Of a DNA stretch of 64,000 bases, positions 42,393-51,532 are shown piece after piece (positions within the stretch are counted from its first letter, which is position 1; each line of letters starts with the position of its first letter). Made by a program: the position numbers and the translations under genes. The notes under the pieces are model-generated. The model searched no databases. It worked only from the letters and a program-made list of their open reading frames with translations, and was not told where the DNA came from. Where the stretch lies: assembly GCA_905235745.1 (NCBI GenBank), contig CAJOMN010000005.1, positions 19,123 through 83,122 on the forward strand. The letters are read 5' to 3'. The DNA is from an uncultured Lachnospiraceae bacterium (GTDB lineage Bacteria; Bacillota; Clostridia; Lachnospirales; Lachnospiraceae).

Positions 42393-44630
42393 ATGGATTC
42401 GAGGATAAGATCGATCGTTAAAAAACTGACGCTTGAAGAAAAGGTTAGCCTTTGTTCCGGATCAGACGACTGGCATACGAAGGAAATAGAGCGCCTGGGA
42501 ATACCGGCTGTTATGGTCAGCGACGGTCCGGGCGGGCTTCGCAAACAGGATCCGGATGCAGAGGATCACAGGGTTGATAACAGCATAAAGGCCGTGTGCT
42601 TTCCCGCAGCCGTCAACCTTGCCGCTTCTTTTGATACCGAAATCGTGCGCAGCGTGGGAGAAACGCTCGGCGAGGAATGCCAGGCGGAAAACATCGCGGC
42701 ATTGCTCGGCCCCGGTATTAATATCAAGAGATCTCCTCTGTGCGGCAGGAATTTTGAATACTATTCAGAAGATCCGTATCTGGCCGGTAAGATCGCGGCA
42801 GCTTATATAAACGGTGTCCAGTCAAAGGGAGTGGGCACGTCGCTCAAGCATTTTTGCGCCAACAATCAGGAATATCGCCGTAACAGTTACGATTCGAGAA
42901 TAGATGAGAGAACACTTCGGGAAATATATCTGAAGGGGTTTGAAATAGCGGTCAGGGAATCCCGGCCGTGGACTGTCATGTGCGCATACAATATGGTCAA
43001 CGGTGTGCAGATGTCCGAGAACCGCAGACTTCTTACAGAAATATTAAGAGACGAATGGGGATTTGAGGGAATGACGGTCAGCGACTGGGGCGCGGTCAGA
43101 AACCGTGTACGCGGCATAGCCGCCGGTCTTGATCTTGAAATGCCTTATTCCGGCGGAGCGTATGATGATCTCGTCATCTCGGCGGTACGTTCGGGAGAAC
43201 TTCCCGAGACCGATCTGGATGCGTGCGTTGAAAGAATACTGGATTTTGTATTCAAAGCCGTTGACAATCATAATGCGGAAGCAAAATGGGACAAGGACAG
43301 GGATCACATATATGCCCGCAGTGTGGCTGATGAATGCATGGTATTGCTTAAAAACGAGAACCATGTTCTTCCTGTTAAGAGTGATGAATACGTTCTGTTT
43401 GTGGGAGGGTTTGCCCGGAATCCCCGTTTTCAGGGAGGAGGAAGCTCGCACGTCAATTGCACGAAGATTGACTCGGAACTGTTTGCAGCGCAGGGTAATT
43501 CCAAAGTAATGTACGAAGAGGGATTCGCGTCTGAAAATGACAGTGTGGACCGGGTCAGATTTGACAGAGCTGTCAGGGCTGCCCAGTCAGTGGAAAAAGT
43601 CGTTGTCTTTGCCGGACTTCCCGAACAGTATGAAAGCGAAGGTTATGACAGAGCGCATATGGATCTTCCCCGGGTTCAGAACGATCTGATTGAGGCGATC
43701 GCGGCAGTCAACCCGCATGTGATAGTTGTGCTTGAAAACGGATCTCCCGTTACGATGCCATGGATAGACAAGGTTGAGGGTGTGCTTGAGACATATCTGT
43801 GCGGTGAAGGCGTCGGAGTATCTACATTCAGGACTCTGTACGGTACAAGCAATCCATCCGGACGCCTGCCTGAGACATTCCCGTTAAGGCTTGAAGACAA
43901 TCCCTCATATATTGATTTTTCGGGAGATGTTACGGAAATTGATTATCGTGAGGGAATATTTACCGGGTACAGGTATTATACGAAGAAAAAGATGCCTGTT
44001 CTGTTTCCGTTCGGTTACGGGCTGTCATACAGCAGTTTTACATACGGACTGATGAATTGTGACAGGGAAAGCATGAAGGATAACGAGACCGTCGAAGTCA
44101 CGGTTGATGTTATCAATGAAAGCAGTGTGCCCGGCAAGGAAGTTGTTCAACTGTATGTTGAGCCTGATATTCCGAATACCGGGATCGTAAGAGCCGTCCG
44201 TGAGCTTAAAGGGTTCACGAAGGTATTCCTGGATGCCCACGAGAAGAAGACGGTCAGATTTGTACTTGATAAGAGTGCGTTTGCATATTACGACACGGAT
44301 ATCTCGGACTGGTATGTCGAACCGGGAGATTACAGGATCGAGATATGCAGAAATGCTGACGAGGTCATAGAGGAGAAGGTAATAAACGTCGTACCGAAGA
44401 AGCCCAAAAAGATTATCTATGATGAGAATTCAATATACAAGGATCTGAAAGTGGATCATCAGGCATGGAGGATTGTGAAGCCTTATTTTGATATGTTTAT
44501 AGCCCAAGAAGGTATTTCTGATCCTGATGAGTGCCTTGCTGACATGACATTGCGCAGTATTGTAGGTATGAGCCGCGGAAAGATTACATATACGCAAATG
44601 AGAGAGCTGATTGACAGACTGAATAAGTGA
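42393..44630 (+). CDS. Glycoside hydrolase family 3 beta-glucosidase
   Basis: 745 residues. The GH3 N-terminal barrel shows VSDGPGGLR, GPGINIKRSPLCGRNFEYYSEDP, the GTSLKHFCANNQE substrate-binding Lys-His pair and the nucleophile motif GMTVSDWGAV (Asp ~228). The second domain (FAGLPEQYESEGYDR, GRLPETFP) and a C-terminal fibronectin III-like domain (VPGKEVVQLYVEPD) complete a long GH3 enzyme. No signal peptide is present, so it likely acts inside the cell on imported beta-linked oligosaccharides. An AAAGGA ribosome site precedes the ATG. Confidence 0.92.
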   Translation: MDSRIRSIVKKLTLEEKVSLCSGSDDWHTKEIERLGIPAVMVSDGPGGLRKQDPDAEDHRVDNSIKAVCFPAAVNLAASFDTEIVRSVGETLGEECQAENIAALLGPGINIKRSPLCGRNFEYYSEDPYLAGKIAAAYINGVQSKGVGTSLKHFCANNQEYRRNSYDSRIDERTLREIYLKGFEIAVRESRPWTVMCAYNMVNGVQMSENRRLLTEILRDEWGFEGMTVSDWGAVRNRVRGIAAGLDLEMPYSGGAYDDLVISAVRSGELPETDLDACVERILDFVFKAVDNHNAEAKWDKDRDHIYARSVADECMVLLKNENHVLPVKSDEYVLFVGGFARNPRFQGGGSSHVNCTKIDSELFAAQGNSKVMYEEGFASENDSVDRVRFDRAVRAAQSVEKVVVFAGLPEQYESEGYDRAHMDLPRVQNDLIEAIAAVNPHVIVVLENGSPVTMPWIDKVEGVLETYLCGEGVGVSTFRTLYGTSNPSGRLPETFPLRLEDNPSYIDFSGDVTEIDYREGIFTGYRYYTKKKMPVLFPFGYGLSYSSFTYGLMNCDRESMKDNETVEVTVDVINESSVPGKEVVQLYVEPDIPNTGIVRAVRELKGFTKVFLDAHEKKTVRFVLDKSAFAYYDTDISDWYVEPGDYRIEICRNADEVIEEKVINVVPKKPKKIIYDENSIYKDLKVDHQAWRIVKPYFDMFIAQEGISDPDECLADMTLRSIVGMSRGKITYTQMRELIDRLNK

Positions 44631-44644
44631 GGGAGGAAAAGAAG

Positions 44645-46924
44645 ATGTTTTATCGAAGATCTCAGTTATGTACCGGGAAAGCGGGCATACGGCTGGCAGC
44701 AGCGATCGTGGCTGTCGCCGGATTAACACTTGCCGGATGTTCTTCCGATAAGGTACTTACCGAAGAAGCGGCAGGGGCGGTTGATGAAAGCAGCGTTGAA
44801 GCGGCAGAATCCGGCAAGACCGGAGATGACGCATTAGCCGGACAGATCAATACCATTGAACGCAGGAGATTACTGCCCGAAAGTTATGACGAATCCGAGC
44901 TGCTTGATCTTGTGCCTTCGGTGCCCGAGATAAAGATTGATAACGATCTCGGAAATATCATCAACAAAGATGAATATGAATACATGGATGAAGATTTTCT
45001 GAACAAACTCAAGACAAACGGGTTTGTCGTTTCAGACGGAGGATGCAGGGAGTTCTTTGAATTATATGAGAACAACAGATATTTCCAGACTCCGAATTTT
45101 GTAACGGTTGACTCACTGATGCACACATATCATATATATTTCTCATATCTTATGAGAGATATTGAGAAGAACCACCTTTACGATGGTCTTGTTGCCCTTA
45201 CGGATGATATGCAAAGCGAAAGCTACGACCAGTATAACAGTCTTAAGGGAACCGAATGGGAGGATGCCGCGAAGAGAAACATGGCTCTGTTCTCGGTTGC
45301 GGCGGTACTGCTTGATGATTCCGCTCTTGTACCTTCGCAGGTCGCAGATATTGTCAAGAGCGAATACGATCTGATCATGGATGCATCGGGTATTGATACG
45401 TCTCCGCTTACCGGTGACTACGAGGATTACTCACAATACAAGCCCCGCGGTTACTATGAGGGTGATAAGCAGCTCGAAAAGTATTTTCGTGCCATGATGT
45501 GGTACGGAAGAAGACAGATGAATCAGGATATCGAAGATATGGACAGATCCGCCCTTCTGATGACTCTGGCTCTTGATAACGGTAATTACGATAAATGGAG
45601 CAATATATATACGGTTACTTCGTTCTTTACGGGAGCAAGTGATGATCTGGGTTATTGTGAATACATGCCGGTAATAGAAAAAGTATACGGAAAGAATGCG
45701 ACTCTTTCCGATATCACGGACAATGAAGAGGCATGGAAGGAGTTTCACGCTCTTACGGCAACACTTCGCGCCCCGAGGATCAATTCGATCCCGATAGAGG
45801 ATACGGAAGAAGACGACAATGTTATTCCGGGATACAGGTTTATGGGTCAGCGTTTTACGATCGATGCCACGATAATGCAGGAGCTTGTGTACCGCAGGGT
45901 AGGCAGCTTTGATGATACGGATAAGCGCATGCTTCCTGATTTTCTTGATGTTCCTGCAGCGCTTGGATCGGATATGGCATATTCCATACTTAAAGATCAG
46001 GGTTCAACCGGTTATAAGAATTATGACAAAAACCTTGATGCAATGAAAAAAGAGTTTATCAATGATGACACCACAATATGGAATGCAAGTCTGTATGCGA
46101 GCTGGCTCAATACTTTAAGACCGCTTCTGGAACCAAAGGGCAAAGGATATCCTATGTTTATGCAGAACGATGAATGGACCAAGAAGAGCCTTGAAACATT
46201 CGCCGGAAGCTATACCGAGCTCAAGCATGATACTGTATTATATTCCAAGCAGGTAATGGCCGAAATGGGCGGCGGTTGGGAGGAAGAAAAGGACTTCAGG
46301 GGCTATGTCGAGCCCGAACCGCTTGTGTATTCAAGATTTGAAGAGCTATCCAGAAATACGGCAAAGGGGCTTGACGAGTTAGGATATCTGTTACCGGCCG
46401 ATGAGGATAATCTTAATAAGCTTGCCGACCTTGCTTCCAGTCTCAAGACAATCTCGGTCAAGGAATTACAGAATGAAACCCTTACCGATGACGAATATGA
46501 ACTTATCGAGATATATGGCGGCGAGATCGAGCATTTCTGGCTTGATGCGATGAAAGCGCAGACCGGGGAAGAGTATCCGAATTCCGACAACTATCCGGCA
46601 GCCCTTGTCGTCGATATTGCAACCGATCCGAACGGTGCGGTTCTGGAAATGGCGACGGGAGATCCTGCAATCATATATGTAGTTGTTCCGGTTGATGGAA
46701 CGTTAAGGGTTGCGGAGGGATCGGTATACAGCTTCTACCAGTTTGAGCAGCCGATCTCAGACAGACTGACCGATGCCGAATGGAGAAAGAGAATGGGGAT
46801 ATCTATTGATAGTTATGAGGACTATGGCACCAGCATAGAGGAATACGATCATCCCGAATGGGTAACAAGCTACCGGTATTTCTGGAAATATACTTATTAT
46901 GAAGATGATGAATATGAGTATTAA
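44645..46924 (+). CDS. DUF3160 lipoprotein
   Basis: 759 residues from ATG 44645, selected because GGAGG lies eight bases upstream; a GTG at 44627 lies within the preceding gene's stop. The N-terminus is a lipoprotein signal (AAAIVAVAGLTLAGC, Cys ~30) so the protein is anchored outside the membrane. The body matches DUF3160: ENNRYFQTPNFVTVDSLMHTYHIYFSYLMRDIEK and, later, AALVVDIATDPNGAVLEMATGDPAIIYVVVP. No reaction is known to me. It forms an operon with the two following exported proteins. Confidence 0.85.
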   Translation: MFYRRSQLCTGKAGIRLAAAIVAVAGLTLAGCSSDKVLTEEAAGAVDESSVEAAESGKTGDDALAGQINTIERRRLLPESYDESELLDLVPSVPEIKIDNDLGNIINKDEYEYMDEDFLNKLKTNGFVVSDGGCREFFELYENNRYFQTPNFVTVDSLMHTYHIYFSYLMRDIEKNHLYDGLVALTDDMQSESYDQYNSLKGTEWEDAAKRNMALFSVAAVLLDDSALVPSQVADIVKSEYDLIMDASGIDTSPLTGDYEDYSQYKPRGYYEGDKQLEKYFRAMMWYGRRQMNQDIEDMDRSALLMTLALDNGNYDKWSNIYTVTSFFTGASDDLGYCEYMPVIEKVYGKNATLSDITDNEEAWKEFHALTATLRAPRINSIPIEDTEEDDNVIPGYRFMGQRFTIDATIMQELVYRRVGSFDDTDKRMLPDFLDVPAALGSDMAYSILKDQGSTGYKNYDKNLDAMKKEFINDDTTIWNASLYASWLNTLRPLLEPKGKGYPMFMQNDEWTKKSLETFAGSYTELKHDTVLYSKQVMAEMGGGWEEEKDFRGYVEPEPLVYSRFEELSRNTAKGLDELGYLLPADEDNLNKLADLASSLKTISVKELQNETLTDDEYELIEIYGGEIEHFWLDAMKAQTGEEYPNSDNYPAALVVDIATDPNGAVLEMATGDPAIIYVVVPVDGTLRVAEGSVYSFYQFEQPISDRLTDAEWRKRMGISIDSYEDYGTSIEEYDHPEWVTSYRYFWKYTYYEDDEYEY

Positions 46925-47474
46925 GAAAGCAGGTAAGATCATATGCATCATTCTGATCATCACAGCAGCGATCATCGCTGCTGTGTTTTTAAACCGGACA
47001 GTAATACAGTCAGTAAGACCGTATATCCTGCTTCCTGATTATTCGAAACCATCGTCCGGTTCATTATATGACAGTAAATACGGAATAGAATTTGTCCGGG
47101 AAGGAAGAAGGATAAAGGCGTATTCCGCCCCTGGAGAGGTGATATGGGAACTTCCCGGGGAAGTGAAGGCGCAGGACTGCATTCTGGCCGATATCGACCA
47201 TGATAAAGAGGAAGAGCTGCTGGTCCTGTGCTGGAGAAGGGGAAGGTTCGGAAAGCACAGACCGACATGGGTCAAGCATGACGAACTTAAATGGTCGCAG
47301 CATATATTTATATATGAAATAGAAGACAGCGTTATAAGACCGAAGTGGATGGCTTCCGATATCGGTATGGAAGCGGTATCATGGGAGTGTTCCGACGGAG
47401 TACTTTCGATAGAGGATACGAAAGGTGAAGAATCCAAATGGGTTTGGAGATCGTGGGGATTGGAGAGACTATAG
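46914..47474 (+). CDS. Membrane-anchored hypothetical protein with FG-GAP-like segment
   Basis: 186 residues from ATG 46914; in-frame ATGs at 46899, 46905 and 46908 are alternatives and all overlap the DUF3160 gene. One N-terminal membrane segment (IICIILIITAAIIAAVFL) is followed by an extracytoplasmic domain. The stretch CILADIDHDKEEELLVLCWR resembles an FG-GAP/VCBS calcium-binding repeat. I do not recognise the whole family. Its position suggests a partner of the DUF3160 lipoprotein. Confidence 0.6.
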   Translation: MSIKKAGKIICIILIITAAIIAAVFLNRTVIQSVRPYILLPDYSKPSSGSLYDSKYGIEFVREGRRIKAYSAPGEVIWELPGEVKAQDCILADIDHDKEEELLVLCWRRGRFGKHRPTWVKHDELKWSQHIFIYEIEDSVIRPKWMASDIGMEAVSWECSDGVLSIEDTKGEESKWVWRSWGLERL

Positions 47475-47491
47475 GATAAAGGAGACCGGCA

Positions 47492-48106
47492 ATGAAAAGA
47501 AACAAACAGATTATATTCATTCTTCTTGCAGTTATTGGAGTGTTCATGCTTGCAGGGTGCAAAGAAGAAAAGGTTACGGAGAATACGGCAGATGCAGAAG
47601 CAGAATACCCAACTCCGTTTGCGCAGATTGATATAGAGGGTTACGGAACGATCACGGTGCAGTTGGATCCCTCGCAGGCGCCTATAACGGTAGAGAATTT
47701 TATCGATCTTGCCGGGAGCGGGTTTTATGACGGTCTGACGTTCCATCGCATAATAGACGGTTTTATGATCCAGGGAGGAGATCCGGAAGGAAATGGTACC
47801 GGTGGTGCCGACCATGAGATCAAGGGAGAGTTTGCAATAAACGGAGTCAATAACAATATTTCCCATGTCAGGGGAGTGATCTCCATGGCAAGATCACAGA
47901 ATCCGGACAGCGCCAGTTCCCAGTTTTTCATTGTGCAGAAAGACAGCAAATTTCTGGATGGTCAGTATGCCGGTTTCGGGTATGTTACCGAGGGGATCGA
48001 GATCGTGGACCAGATCTGCAAGGATGCACATCCGATAGATGAAAACGGGACAATACTTCCTCAGGATCAGCCCGTGATAAAAGAAATCAAGATATATTAC
48101 GAGTGA
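47492..48106 (+). CDS. Lipoprotein cyclophilin-type peptidyl-prolyl isomerase
   Basis: 204 residues. A lipoprotein signal ends at FMLAGC (Cys ~21). The cyclophilin domain (residues ~45-204) shows APITVENFIDLAGSGFYDGLTFHRIIDGFMIQGGDP, the active Arg/Phe region, and SMARSQNPDSASSQFFIVQ. It assists folding of exported proteins at the outer face of the membrane. The 18-bp gap to the preceding gene suggests one transcript with DUF3160. The next 170 bp lead into mobile elements. Confidence 0.9.
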   Translation: MKRNKQIIFILLAVIGVFMLAGCKEEKVTENTADAEAEYPTPFAQIDIEGYGTITVQLDPSQAPITVENFIDLAGSGFYDGLTFHRIIDGFMIQGGDPEGNGTGGADHEIKGEFAINGVNNNISHVRGVISMARSQNPDSASSQFFIVQKDSKFLDGQYAGFGYVTEGIEIVDQICKDAHPIDENGTILPQDQPVIKEIKIYYE

Positions 48107-48114
48107 TTATAAGG

Positions 48115-48157
48115 GTGTCAAAAGGGACAAGACTGTAAAAAATTTTGTGTAAACTAG
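48115..48157 (+). mobile_element. Truncated GGGAC repeat followed by an orphan IS256-type terminus
   Basis: GTGTCAAAAGGGAC (48115-48128) is the left part of the GGGACGGTT element. It is followed immediately by 29 bases (48129-48157) identical to the left end of the intact IS256 at 57474. No transposase or right end follows; instead an ISLre2 element is inserted within its last bases. It marks an older insertion or a rearrangement boundary. Confidence 0.7.
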
Positions 48158-48162
48158 GATTA

Positions 48163-50022
48163 GGCTAGCGTAAAGTTTTACTCGGAAAACTAAATAGACA
48201 GAAATAAAGAACACCTCTTCTGTGGTAAAGTATTAATCGCGAAAAAAATACAAACAGAAAGAGGTGTTGCTTTTTGTACGATGATAGTATATCGCATTTA
48301 TCAGAAAATTTCATCAGAAGAATTCTTGAGATCCAGGAGGCTTTCCTTAAACAGCCTGATGATGTGGCTATGATGGTCTATAACTTATCGGATGCTCTGC
48401 AGAAACTGGGAGTGGACATAATGAGAGCCTTCTTTGAGAACATCGATCAGTGGCTGTGTAATAGCCCCAGGCGGAAGGACAGGTTCTATATCGAACAGCA
48501 TACAGTAAAGCAGCTGATCACGTCACTGGGAACGGTGGACTTTAAGAAAACATTATTTTCAGATAAAAAAAGCCGATCAGACATGCTCTACATATTTGAT
48601 CAGATGCTTGGACTTGAGCAGCATCAGAGAATGACACCTGATGCCATCGCAAATGTCCTTGAAGAGGCTGCGGGAACATCTTACCGTAAAGGCGGATCCC
48701 GGGTAAATCCGATAGACGATATAAGCCTGACGGCTGTGAAAGACCTGATACATAGTCTTGAATTCCCGGAAAACTTTGTCATACCGATGCAGAAGAAGGC
48801 TGTTGATTATCTATATATCGACGCAGATGAAGATCATGCCCATCTTCAGTTTCAGGAGAAGAAGGGCGATCTTGAGATCAGTGAATCAGGCAGGAAGAAA
48901 AACGGGGTCATAACAAAGATAATCTATGTCTATGAAGGAGTTGAACCTGTGGCTCCCAAAAGCAAACGGCACAGGCTCGTGGGGACCCATTATTTCTGCC
49001 GGTGCACAGAAGATAACAATTCCCTGTGGGATGAAGTGTATGCGTATATCGACGCATTCTATGATCTTTCAAAGGTAAAGAAAGTATATCTGAATGCAGA
49101 TGGTGGTCCGTGGATAAAGAGCGGACTAAGCAGGCTTCATGGTGTTGAGTATGTATTGGATGAATTCCATCTGAGCAAGTATCTTCTCAAGATGACCGGA
49201 CACATGATGGATACGCAGGAAGAGGCACGAATAGAACTGTGCAATGCGATACGTTCGAAGAATAAAGAAGACTTCATGGATATAACGCAAAGACATTTGG
49301 GCTGTACCTCTAACGAGAAAGTGATAAAACGTATAACCGAAAGCGCACAGTATATCCTTGATAATTGGACAGCAGCAAAACGGCGCCTGAAACACCGGGA
49401 TTCAATATATGGCTGTAGTGCGGAAGGTCACGTATATCATGTCCTGTCGTCGAGAATGAGCACCCTTGCAATGGGATGGAGTAAAAAGGGTATAGCCAAG
49501 ATGGCACAGCTTCGCGAATGGAAATACAACAAAAGAAGCTTTCTCGAACTGGCCAAGTACCAGCACAAAGAAGATAATGTCAAAAAAGCAGCCGGAGCAG
49601 AGGATCTTGTATTAAGCTCACATGATATAGCAACAACAGAACGCGCAGGAAGAAGCGTCTATGAGGTGGAGCTCGGTAAGTATAGCGAAGCGATATCACA
49701 TACATGGTCACTCCAGACAAAGAAACAACTGGGATTTTATTTAAACCATCGAATCTTTTAAGAAAGGTAACCGGAGGCTGACGCCTCCGCTCTTGAATAA
49801 AAAGCGCAAGGATGTCTCAGCCACCATAGTCGTCCGGGATACAATAAAGGGTTTGCCGAGCATGCGAGGCACGGCTTACTTTTCTGTAGCTTTTTTCTGT
49901 ATGATTTGCAACAGGAAAAGAAATAGATTAGAATAGGAACCGCAAATCCTGATTAATATCTATTCTCACAGATTTGTCAGCTCTTTATGTCTGATGCTTT
50001 CCGAGTGTAAATTTATGCTGCC
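48163..50022 (+). mobile_element. ISLre2 family insertion sequence, complete
   Basis: The 1860-bp element is bounded by imperfect inverted repeats: left GGCTAGCGTAAAGTTTTACTC and right (reverse complement) GGCAGCATAAATTTACACTC. The 8-bp direct repeat TAGGATTA occurs at 48155-48162 and 50023-50030 and is the target duplication. One intact transposase gene fills most of it. About 260 bp after the transposase stop hold a hairpin (CGGAGGCTGACGCCTCCG, 49771-49788) and non-coding DNA. Confidence 0.85.
48274..49761 (+). CDS. ISLre2 family transposase
   Basis: 495 residues, starting at TTG 48274. It matches the ISLre2/UPF0236 group: an N-terminal helical part with TYRKGGSRVNPIDDISLTAVKDLI, the DDE-like strand VDYLYIDADEDHAHLQ (first Asp), KKVYLNADGGPWIKSGL (second Asp), then the DEFHLSKYLLKMTG helix and a C-terminal CSAEGHVYHVLSSRMSTLAMGWSKKG. 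The gene looks intact. Start codon choice is uncertain; AGAGGTG lies a few bases upstream. Confidence 0.9.
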   Translation: MYDDSISHLSENFIRRILEIQEAFLKQPDDVAMMVYNLSDALQKLGVDIMRAFFENIDQWLCNSPRRKDRFYIEQHTVKQLITSLGTVDFKKTLFSDKKSRSDMLYIFDQMLGLEQHQRMTPDAIANVLEEAAGTSYRKGGSRVNPIDDISLTAVKDLIHSLEFPENFVIPMQKKAVDYLYIDADEDHAHLQFQEKKGDLEISESGRKKNGVITKIIYVYEGVEPVAPKSKRHRLVGTHYFCRCTEDNNSLWDEVYAYIDAFYDLSKVKKVYLNADGGPWIKSGLSRLHGVEYVLDEFHLSKYLLKMTGHMMDTQEEARIELCNAIRSKNKEDFMDITQRHLGCTSNEKVIKRITESAQYILDNWTAAKRRLKHRDSIYGCSAEGHVYHVLSSRMSTLAMGWSKKGIAKMAQLREWKYNKRSFLELAKYQHKEDNVKKAAGAEDLVLSSHDIATTERAGRSVYEVELGKYSEAISHTWSLQTKKQLGFYLNHRIF

Positions 50023-50038
50023 TAGGATTAGTTTCTTG

Positions 50039-50067
50039 TTGTATTTGAGAGAGAGTTATAGTATAAT
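50039..50067 (+). promoter_or_regulatory. Promoter of the small membrane-protein module
   Basis: TTGTAT (50039-50044) and a perfect TATAAT (50062-50067) are 17 bp apart. It lies only 16 bp beyond the right end of ISLre2, so the insertion just missed it. An imperfect inverted repeat (ATTCAAATTTGATATTTTGAAT, 50070-50091) follows. Confidence 0.65.
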
Positions 50068-50162
50068 TCATTCAAATTTGATATTTTGAATTGAAGTGAG
50101 GGAAGAGAATCTAAGAGAGAAAATGGCACAGAAATCGTATGTGCTATTATGTACGAGTGCTT

Positions 50163-50600
50163 ATGGAAATAGTAAAAAGGCAGATGGAATTTAACATTTC
50201 TGTTCTAGTTTTGTCTGTGATAGTTGTTTTATTTGCTAAAACAGTGCAGTCAAATGGAACGGTTACATTTGAAGCTTTCTTGGGATCAGATTTGGTGCTT
50301 TTGCTATTCACATCCTTGGCAACTACAGTTGGCTGGAGATATGCGGAACATATATCAAGGTTTTCACTACATGATTTGTTTTCTGTTTTTTTTCTGATCG
50401 TTCTGAGTATTGAATATGGAATAGCCATCGATCACTCAGAGATGATGATGTTGGCGATTGAAATATCATGTATTGTTTTTGTTGCCGTGTATATAATGGA
50501 GAATATTATAATATATAAATTCTTTTTCAACAAAAAGGTAAGACAGAGACAATATATAGATTATGGTTATTCCAGATCCGATAAGGAGGTGTTTTACTAA
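50163..50600 (+). CDS. Small integral membrane protein, unknown family
   Basis: 145 residues from ATG 50163 (an in-frame ATG at 50139 adds eight). Four membrane segments are visible: ISVLVLSVIVVLFAKTV, SDLVLLLFTSLATTVGW, LFSVFFLIVLSIEYGIAI and LAIEISCIVFVAVYIMENIII, with a basic C-terminal tail. I do not recognise it. It is AT-rich compared with the core genes. The stop overlaps the next start (TAATG). In this IS-bounded island a small membrane protein could be an effector or sensor, which is conjecture. Confidence 0.6.
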   Translation: MEIVKRQMEFNISVLVLSVIVVLFAKTVQSNGTVTFEAFLGSDLVLLLFTSLATTVGWRYAEHISRFSLHDLFSVFFLIVLSIEYGIAIDHSEMMMLAIEISCIVFVAVYIMENIIIYKFFFNKKVRQRQYIDYGYSRSDKEVFY

Positions 50601-50827
50601 TGTTTTTGCTATTATTCTGCATTACACTGATATTGGTTTCCGTGGGGTTAATCATTTGGATGAACAACATGCAAAAAAAATTTGAGAGTGCAGAAATTAA
50701 AGAAAATAATTGGCATATCACAGATTTTATTAAAGGAACTGTTAGGGGGGCTTTGGGGCGCATTGACACAGAGTATGAGTTGGAGTTAGCAAGAAATAGG
50801 GTTAATGGGAAAAAATCTTTATTTTAG
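50600..50827 (+). CDS. Small single-span membrane protein
   Basis: 75 residues. One N-terminal membrane helix (LLLFCITLILVSVGLIIWM) leads into a polar tail. AAGGAGG ribosome site inside the previous gene supports ATG 50600 and translational coupling. No family recognised. A 5-bp gap separates it from the next gene, so all three form one operon. Confidence 0.6.
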   Translation: MFLLLFCITLILVSVGLIIWMNNMQKKFESAEIKENNWHITDFIKGTVRGALGRIDTEYELELARNRVNGKKSLF

Positions 50828-50832
50828 GGGAT

Positions 50833-51369
50833 ATGATCGTGCAGGAAAAAGGTAAAGACTTGAAAGAAGAGGAGCTATGTTATAAAAAAGATTTAATGTA
50901 TGTTTACAATGAGAGCAAAAAAAAATTTATAAAGGGGGAAGAAATGTTACCCCAAATGAGATTTTTTGCTGCACCAATAATAGAACATCGAGATGCGTTA
51001 GATCATATTATGCGTTATTTTAGGATGACATCAAATGGAGAACTAACGGAAGAAGCTTTATCTCAGCTTAGTAGTGCATTAAATCATGAATATAGGGCTT
51101 TTTTTGATATTGCTGATTATATAGGTATTGAGGTCAGAGATTCAATCTCGGAATCACTGAAGAGAGTTTCAAGAAAAAAGAGGATAAACAAAGTATGGTC
51201 AGATTATCCCAAAATACGCAAAGAAATCATTCAGTATTCGAATGAGATTGCGAAGATACGGCAGAACAGATGTGGGGATAAAGATTGTGTGGAGAAATAT
51301 AAGAAGATTTTAGAAAATATGTTTCAAACATATGAGCAATATTTTACAGAGATAGAGCCAAAGTTATGA
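50833..51369 (+). CDS. Helical hypothetical protein of the island
   Basis: 178 residues, mostly polar helices: IEHRDALDHIMRYFRM, EEALSQLSSALNHEYRAFFDIADYIGIEVRDSI and a C-terminal KCC-like VEKYKKILENMFQTYEQYFTE. The four-helix layout resembles HEPN-type domains in a loose way, but the RxxxxH ribonuclease motif is not seen. No signal or membrane segment. It closes a three-gene unit that ends at a strong terminator. Confidence 0.6.
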   Translation: MIVQEKGKDLKEEELCYKKDLMYVYNESKKKFIKGEEMLPQMRFFAAPIIEHRDALDHIMRYFRMTSNGELTEEALSQLSSALNHEYRAFFDIADYIGIEVRDSISESLKRVSRKKRINKVWSDYPKIRKEIIQYSNEIAKIRQNRCGDKDCVEKYKKILENMFQTYEQYFTEIEPKL

Positions 51370-51398
51370 AAATGTCAGTATTGTTTATTTAAATAATC

Positions 51399-51430
51399 GC
51401 CGTTGTTGGAAGCTTCCACAGCGGCTTTTT
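51399..51430 (+). terminator. Terminator between the membrane module and the methyltransferase operon
   Basis: GCCGTTGT and ACAGCGGC (51399-51406 and 51418-51425, one G-T pair) pair around the inner palindrome TGGAAGCTTCCA and are followed by TTTTT. Confidence 0.85.
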
Positions 51431-51532
51431 CGGATAATCAAGTTTTAAAATAGGTTTGCCTATTGTACAAGTATAGTGTTGTAGCTGGATTCAGAAAAAG
51501 ACCGTTTATTCGCGAGAGTTAACTACGAAAGC

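Noticed and set aside
49771..49788. Hairpin CGGAGGCTGACGCCTCCG after the ISLre2 transposase as a separate regulatory site
   Set aside because: It lies within the element just after the stop and is most simply part of the IS 3' end.
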